Assembly (NCBI GenBank): GCA_021821565.1
Contig: JAKACI010000078.1
Location: 1 to 7,088 of the forward strand
DNA: 7,088 bases
Origin: a bacterium
GTDB taxonomy: Bacteria > SZUA-79 > Acidulodesulfobacterales > Acidulodesulfobacteraceae
Direction of reading: 5' to 3'
Position numbers and translations under genes: made by a program. Every line of letters starts with the position of its first letter. Position 1 is the stretch's first letter. Shown in pieces: positions 4,976 to 7,088 of the stretch. A model generated the notes under the pieces. The model did not search any database, was not told where the DNA came from, and saw only the letters and a program-made list of their open reading frames with translations.

Positions 4976-5773
4976 ATGGAAAAAATATATTATAATATGA
5001 ATATGACCAATACTTTTAAAATTTACGAAAATTTAAAAAAGACTTTTGACGATGATTCCGCTAAGAATCTTACGGGGGTTCTATCTCAAATTTACGAAGA
5101 CGTCGCCAATACTGTCACAAAGGTGGAGTTTAAAGAGTTAAGAGATATTGTCGCCGAACTTGCCGAAGCGCAGAAACGTACTGAACAAAGGTTAGACAGC
5201 CTGACAATAAAAGTTGGTGAACTTGCCGAAGCGCAGATAAGAACGGAAAAGAAAGTTGGGGAACTTGCCGAAGCGCAGATAAGAACGGAAAAGAAAGTTG
5301 GGGAACTTGCCGAAGCGCAGAAACAAACAGAAAAAGAGATAAGGGGTCTTGCAAAACAAGTAGGAGGTTTATCTATGGCTGTAGGTTACGGCATAGAGGA
5401 TAAATATATTCCGATTATGGATGATTTTGTTTTAAAACAATATGGGGTTGTAGCTAAAACAGTGGAGAGAAAATTTATAGAATACAAAGACGGCACATAT
5501 GATGAAATAAACCTTTATATAGAAGGTGAAACGGACGGCAAAACGATATATATCATCGGAGAATCAAAAGCTCAACCCGGCAAAAAAGATTTTGATAGAT
5601 TTAATACAATGCTTAAAAGATTTAAAAATAACTTTAATACAGAATTGAAAGCATTTATTATAGGTTATCAATTCTCCCCTGAAGTAGAAAAATATGCTAA
5701 AGCTGAATATCCTAATATTGATTTTTTTAAAACATATCAGATAGAACGTATAGCAAAAAAGGCTGCGGCTTAA
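4976..5773 (+). CDS. Coiled-coil repeat protein with PD-(D/E)XK nuclease-like domain
   Basis: 265 residues. The N-terminal part (to about 50) is helical. Residues about 57-125 are a coiled coil made of 14-residue repeats with consensus KVGELAEAQIRTEK (two heptads each): one degenerate copy near 58-71, then three tandem copies at 79-120. The C-terminal part (about 130-265) looks like a PD-(D/E)XK nuclease fold: Asp176-Glu177 (TYDEINLYIEG), then a beta strand IYIIGESKA giving the Glu196-x-Lys198 signature, followed by helices and FIIGYQFSPEVEKYA. This layout matches DUF3782-type proteins common in sulfur bacteria and cyanobacteria, whose function is unknown. DNA binding or cleavage is therefore inference. 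The start is uncertain: ATG at 4976, 4997 or 5003 are possible and none has a clear ribosome binding site; a TATAAT at 4990-4995 would suit the most downstream start, possibly on a nearly leaderless mRNA. A 61-bp piece of this gene recurs at 3903. Confidence 0.82.
   Translation: MEKIYYNMNMTNTFKIYENLKKTFDDDSAKNLTGVLSQIYEDVANTVTKVEFKELRDIVAELAEAQKRTEQRLDSLTIKVGELAEAQIRTEKKVGELAEAQIRTEKKVGELAEAQKQTEKEIRGLAKQVGGLSMAVGYGIEDKYIPIMDDFVLKQYGVVAKTVERKFIEYKDGTYDEINLYIEGETDGKTIYIIGESKAQPGKKDFDRFNTMLKRFKNNFNTELKAFIIGYQFSPEVEKYAKAEYPNIDFFKTYQIERIAKKAAA
5210..5335 (+). repeat. In-frame 42-bp tandem repeat, three units
   Basis: Units at 5210-5251, 5252-5293 and 5294-5335 encode KVGELAEAQIRTEK, the same again, and KVGELAEAQKQTEK. 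The first two differ by a single base and the third diverges only at its 3' end; a more degenerate unit precedes them near 5148-5189. Near identity at the DNA level points to recent unit gain or homogenisation. Gain or loss keeps the frame and changes only coiled-coil length. Confidence 0.92.
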
Positions 5774-5830
5774 TATGTTTTAGGTATCTATGTTTTAGGT
5801 ATCCGATTTATTTATTTGATTTATTTATTT
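5774..5830. repeat. Two adjacent short tandem duplications
   Basis: TATGTTTTAGGTATC is exactly doubled (5774-5788, 5789-5803), starting at the first base after the TAA of the nuclease-like gene. After two bases, GATTTATTTATTT is exactly doubled (5805-5817, 5818-5830). They include the left arm of the 17-bp inverted repeat described below. Confidence 0.85.
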
Positions 5831-6012
5831 TAGAAGAATTTAAAGAAATTCCTATTACCGTAAAAAGAGCGGAAATAGCCTTCAAAAAAGCAGTTAACAA
5901 AACGATGATTTATATTTGGATTTTAATCCAAAAATTGCCTTTGTTAACTGAAAATATAGAAAAAGAATTAAGATTATTTACTGGATTTTTACAAGGAAAT
6001 AATACAAAATAA
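5830..6012 (+). pseudogene. 5'-truncated ORF of unknown family
   Basis: An open frame of 60 codons ends at TAA 6010-6012 and reads LEEFKEIPITVKRAEIAF.. to ..LFTGFLQGNNTK. Its amphipathic, protein-like composition differs from random AT translation. It has no ATG, GTG or TTG at its left end and runs back into the tandem duplications, so the 5' part seems lost. An internal ATG near 5906 would give only about 35 residues, without a ribosome binding site. A nested inverted repeat lies within it, so part of the sequence may be under structural rather than coding constraint. I do not recognise the family. Confidence 0.4.
5891..5950. repeat. Nested hairpin
   Basis: Outer arms CAGTTAACAAA (5891-5901) and TTTGTTAACTG (5940-5950) pair perfectly over 11 bp. 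Centred inside is a second perfect stem TTTGGATT (5915-5922) / AATCCAAA (5925-5932) with a 2-nt loop. The two coaxial stems form a 60-nt structure inside the truncated ORF. Confidence 0.75.
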
Positions 6013-6061
6013 AAATGCCGATTTAAAACTAACTTTTTAAAAGCGATCTTTCTGTATAAAG

Positions 6062-6088
6062 AAATAATAAATCATTCATTTATTATTT
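6062..6088. repeat. A/T hairpin, 11-bp arms
   Basis: AAATAATAAAT (6062-6072) and ATTTATTATTT (6078-6088) pair around CATTC. It lies 50 bp downstream of the truncated ORF and could act as a weak terminator. Its A/T-only stem makes chance more likely than for the neighbouring structures. Confidence 0.5.
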
Positions 6089-6114
6089 TAAAATTTTGCA
6101 ACATAACCGTTGGC

Positions 6115-6181
6115 TTTTAACTAACATTGCCGAGAAGTCTCCGTCCGTAAGGGCTGGGACGCTTAGCAATGTTAGTTAAAA
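6115..6181. ncRNA. Candidate structured RNA / long imperfect hairpin
   Basis: TTTTAACTAACATTGC (6115-6130) and GCAATGTTAGTTAAAA (6166-6181) pair perfectly over 16 bp. The enclosed 35 nt are GC-rich against the background and fold further: GTCTCCGTCC (6137-6146) opposite GGGCTGGGAC (6151-6160), with G-T wobbles and one mismatch, closed by GTAA (6147-6150), a GNRA-type tetraloop. Long base stem, internal loop and GNRA cap are typical of functional RNA, but a transposon-derived palindrome would look similar. The strand is undetermined (the GNRA loop forms when read on the plus strand). No promoter or U tract is obvious. I do not recognise a known family. Confidence 0.45.
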
Positions 6182-6284
6182 TTATTTGTTCATCAGCATA
6201 AATTTATAATAATTTAATTTCAGAAAATTATCAAGTTTATATAATTTTAAATTATGCGACCGGAAAGGAAAAAAGAGACAAAAA

Positions 6285-6313
6285 CTTCCTGCCGCGTCAA
6301 ACGCATTCGGGAG
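6285..6313. repeat. REP-like hairpin, copy A
   Basis: It shares 19 identical bases, CGTCAAACGCATTCGGGAG (6295-6313), with copy B at 6482-6500. The left arm CTTCCTG (6285-6291) pairs only imperfectly with the GGGAG side. Similar AT-rich sequence (AATAATAAAATAAATC versus ATAATAAATAAATC) follows both copies, so the repeated unit is longer than the hairpin. Confidence 0.6.
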
Positions 6314-6346
6314 TGAGGAGTGAATAATAAAATAAATCGGATACCT

Positions 6347-6574
6347 TAAAATAGGCAAATATTTATTGATATATACAAATCGCTTTTTAATTAATCATTA
6401 GTCGTAAAATACGAAATAAAAATGCACCAATAGTTTAATAAATCATAGCTAAGCTAAAACCTATTAATAAACTCCCGACCACGTCAAACGCATTCGGGAG
6501 CGATATAATAAATAAATCTTGTATGTTAAAATCATACTATATTAAATAATAACACAACTGGCTGACACCTTCTT
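6347..6574. other. Non-coding spacer before the second toxin-antitoxin pair
   Basis: AT-rich sequence without a credible ORF on either strand. It holds REP-like copy B (6472-6500) and the region just 3' of the minus-strand antitoxin gene. No clear terminator for that operon is visible in 6530-6574. Nothing else can be supported. Confidence 0.5.
6472..6500. repeat. REP-like hairpin, copy B
   Basis: Arms CTCCCGA (6472-6478) and TCGGGAG (6494-6500) pair perfectly around a 15-nt loop that contains CGTCAAACG. The 3' half is identical to copy A. It has the form of a repetitive extragenic palindrome. Confidence 0.65.
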
Positions 6575-6849
6575 TTATATATTATTTTCGACATATTTGT
6601 GAATAACCGACCTTATCAAGACCTGATAAGGGATTCCTTCTTTAAGGGCAAGTGCTTTTATCTTTTCTACGTCTCTATTTAAAAGCCTTATATTAATTAT
6701 TTTCTTTTCGGAATAAAAATTACCCTTCATAATTTTTTTAATCCTATCTTTTTCTTTTTTACGCCAGACACAGATTTAAAATTACCTTTTTCCAGTTCGC
6801 TGAACAAATCTAGTTCAGTTTCTGTATCATTATATTTAATCTTTTCCAT
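6575..6849 (-). CDS. BrnA-like CopG/RHH antitoxin, frameshifted at A_AAA_AAG
   Basis: Antitoxin partner of the upstream toxin. The zero frame opens at 6849 with MEKIKYNDTETELDLFSELE and stops after 40 codons at TGA 6729-6727. The rest of the family sequence is in the -1 frame and ends at TAA 6577-6575: NIRLLNRDVEKIKALALKEG then IPYQVLIRSVIHKY, the ribbon-helix-helix domain typical of these antitoxins (EGIPYQxLIxSxIHKY). Just where the frames must join, the mRNA reads GTA AAA AAG (6762-6754), which contains the dnaX-type slippery heptamer A_AAA_AAG in the correct phase for a -1 shift, followed by another AAA AAG. A shift there yields 91 residues, a normal family length. Alternatives are a real indel mutation, a consensus error in the A-run, or a split protein: the zero-frame TGA overlaps an ATG (6730-6728) as ATGA, giving a coupled 51-residue DNA-binding domain. 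The ribosome binding site AGAGGG lies 8 nt before the start. It overlaps the toxin gene by 14 bp. Confidence 0.75.
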
Positions 6850-7088
6850 TTTTCAAACCCTCTTCATTTAAATATATTTTAGTGAGCTTTCTGCTTGGAT
6901 AAATAGTTTTTAAAAATATTTCGTTATCGTTTTCAATAAAGGGACATAAATATATATAATTCTCTATTTCAACGACTAAAACTTTCTGGTCTCTATATTT
7001 TCCGTTATTTTGTATAACGTCTATCAATTTGTCGTGTTCTACTATTGCAACGATTATTTCTTCAAAAGATATATTTCTTTCCGATTTC
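6836..7088 (-). CDS. BrnT-like type II toxin, 5' end outside the window
   Basis: Partial toxin gene on the minus strand. The frame is open to the window edge and reads KSERNISFEEIIVAIVEHDK before the TTG at 7027, so that TTG is not the true start; the N-terminus (often of the form WNxEKNxxLKxER) lies beyond 7088. The body shows a family pattern: an SFEE helix, then beta strands VLVVEIENYIYLCPF, then the near-invariant FLKTIYPSRKLTKIYL at the C-terminus. This family is paired with CopG/BrnA-like antitoxins and is thought to act as an RNase of RelE-like fold. The stop is TAA 6838-6836, and the antitoxin ATG at 6849 lies within the toxin's 3' end, so the order is toxin then antitoxin with translational overlap, opposite to vapBC. 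The assignment to BrnT sensu stricto rather than a sister family is uncertain. Confidence 0.72.
   Translation of the reverse strand, partial: KSERNISFEEIIVAIVEHDKLIDVIQNNGKYRDQKVLVVEIENYIYLCPFIENDNEIFLKTIYPSRKLTKIYLNEEGLKNGKD

Larger units (their letters stand above)
5797..6346. mobile_element. Possible 550-bp inverted-repeat-bounded element
   Basis: AGGTATCCGATTTATTT (5797-5813) and its exact reverse complement (6330-6346) bound a segment with no intact gene. Inside are a gene remnant (5830-6012), a nested hairpin (5891-5950), an A/T hairpin (6062-6088), a strong 67-nt structure (6115-6181) and one REP-like hairpin (6285-6313). It could be a decayed mobile element or a coincidental pair from a dispersed repeat family, since a related sequence also lies after the prepilin. 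No target duplication or transposase is visible. Confidence 0.4.

Noticed and set aside
5130..5354. Minus-strand ORF with repeats over the coiled coil
   Set aside because: Its repetition mirrors the 42-bp repeats of the real gene on the other strand.
6115..6181. Integron attC site
   Set aside because: The arms pair perfectly without extrahelical bases, and the ends do not give proper RYYYAAC/GTTRRRY core sites; no integrase or cassette array is present.
6115..6181. c-di-GMP-I (GEMM) riboswitch, because of GGGACGC
   Set aside because: Only the GGGACGC string matches; the rest of the conserved core and the two-helix architecture are missing, and no gene follows closely.

Overview
The window is a very AT-rich, gene-sparse and repeat-rich stretch of a Gram-negative bacterial genome. 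It holds a membrane diguanylate cyclase, a class III prepilin, a VapBC toxin-antitoxin pair, a coiled-coil PD-(D/E)XK nuclease-like protein and a BrnTA-like toxin-antitoxin pair at the right edge. Codon use (AAA, AAT, ATA, TTA), the MSHA-like prepilin and the PAS/GGDEF receptor fit an AT-rich deltaproteobacterial (Desulfobacterota-like) lineage. This is an inference from style only; there is no rRNA or phylogenetic marker gene.

Layout. 1-121: AT homopolymers ending in a run of 17 C directly before a GGDEF gene. 122-2515: transmembrane PAS-PAS-PAS-GGDEF diguanylate cyclase. 2516-2871: non-coding, with a duplicated extended -10 promoter-like repeat, a perfect 18-bp-arm A/T palindrome and a conventional promoter. 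2872-3597: prepilin. 3598-3988: decamer tandem repeat, C/G-rich hairpin, a 156-bp inverted-repeat element (MITE-like, TA at both ends) and a 61-bp fragment copied from the nuclease-like gene. 3989-4544 (minus): vapB-vapC. 4545-4975: 13-bp tandem repeats and a second, 212-bp MITE-like element with 18-bp terminal inverted repeats. 4976-5773: nuclease-like gene with 42-bp in-frame tandem repeats. 5774-6574: no intact gene, but a 550-bp segment bounded by 17-bp inverted repeats that carries a gene remnant, several strong hairpins (one with a GNRA-type loop) and REP-like repeats. 6575-7088 (minus): BrnA-like antitoxin, split by a -1 frameshift at a classic A_AAA_AAG slippery heptamer, and the upstream BrnT-like toxin, which runs off the window.

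How the parts relate. The cyclase and prepilin are neighbours on one strand, and c-di-GMP commonly controls pili in other bacteria; a direct link here is only suggested. The rest looks like a plastic accessory region: two toxin-antitoxin modules, two or three non-autonomous inverted-repeat elements, REP-like repeats and a duplicated gene fragment that makes direct repeats around vapBC. Two recoding or slippage signals stand out: the C17 tract, whose length sets the frame between a mini-ORF and the cyclase start, and the slippery A_AAA_AAG in the antitoxin. Both also create ATGA stop/start overlaps. No transposase, CRISPR array, tRNA or rRNA was seen.
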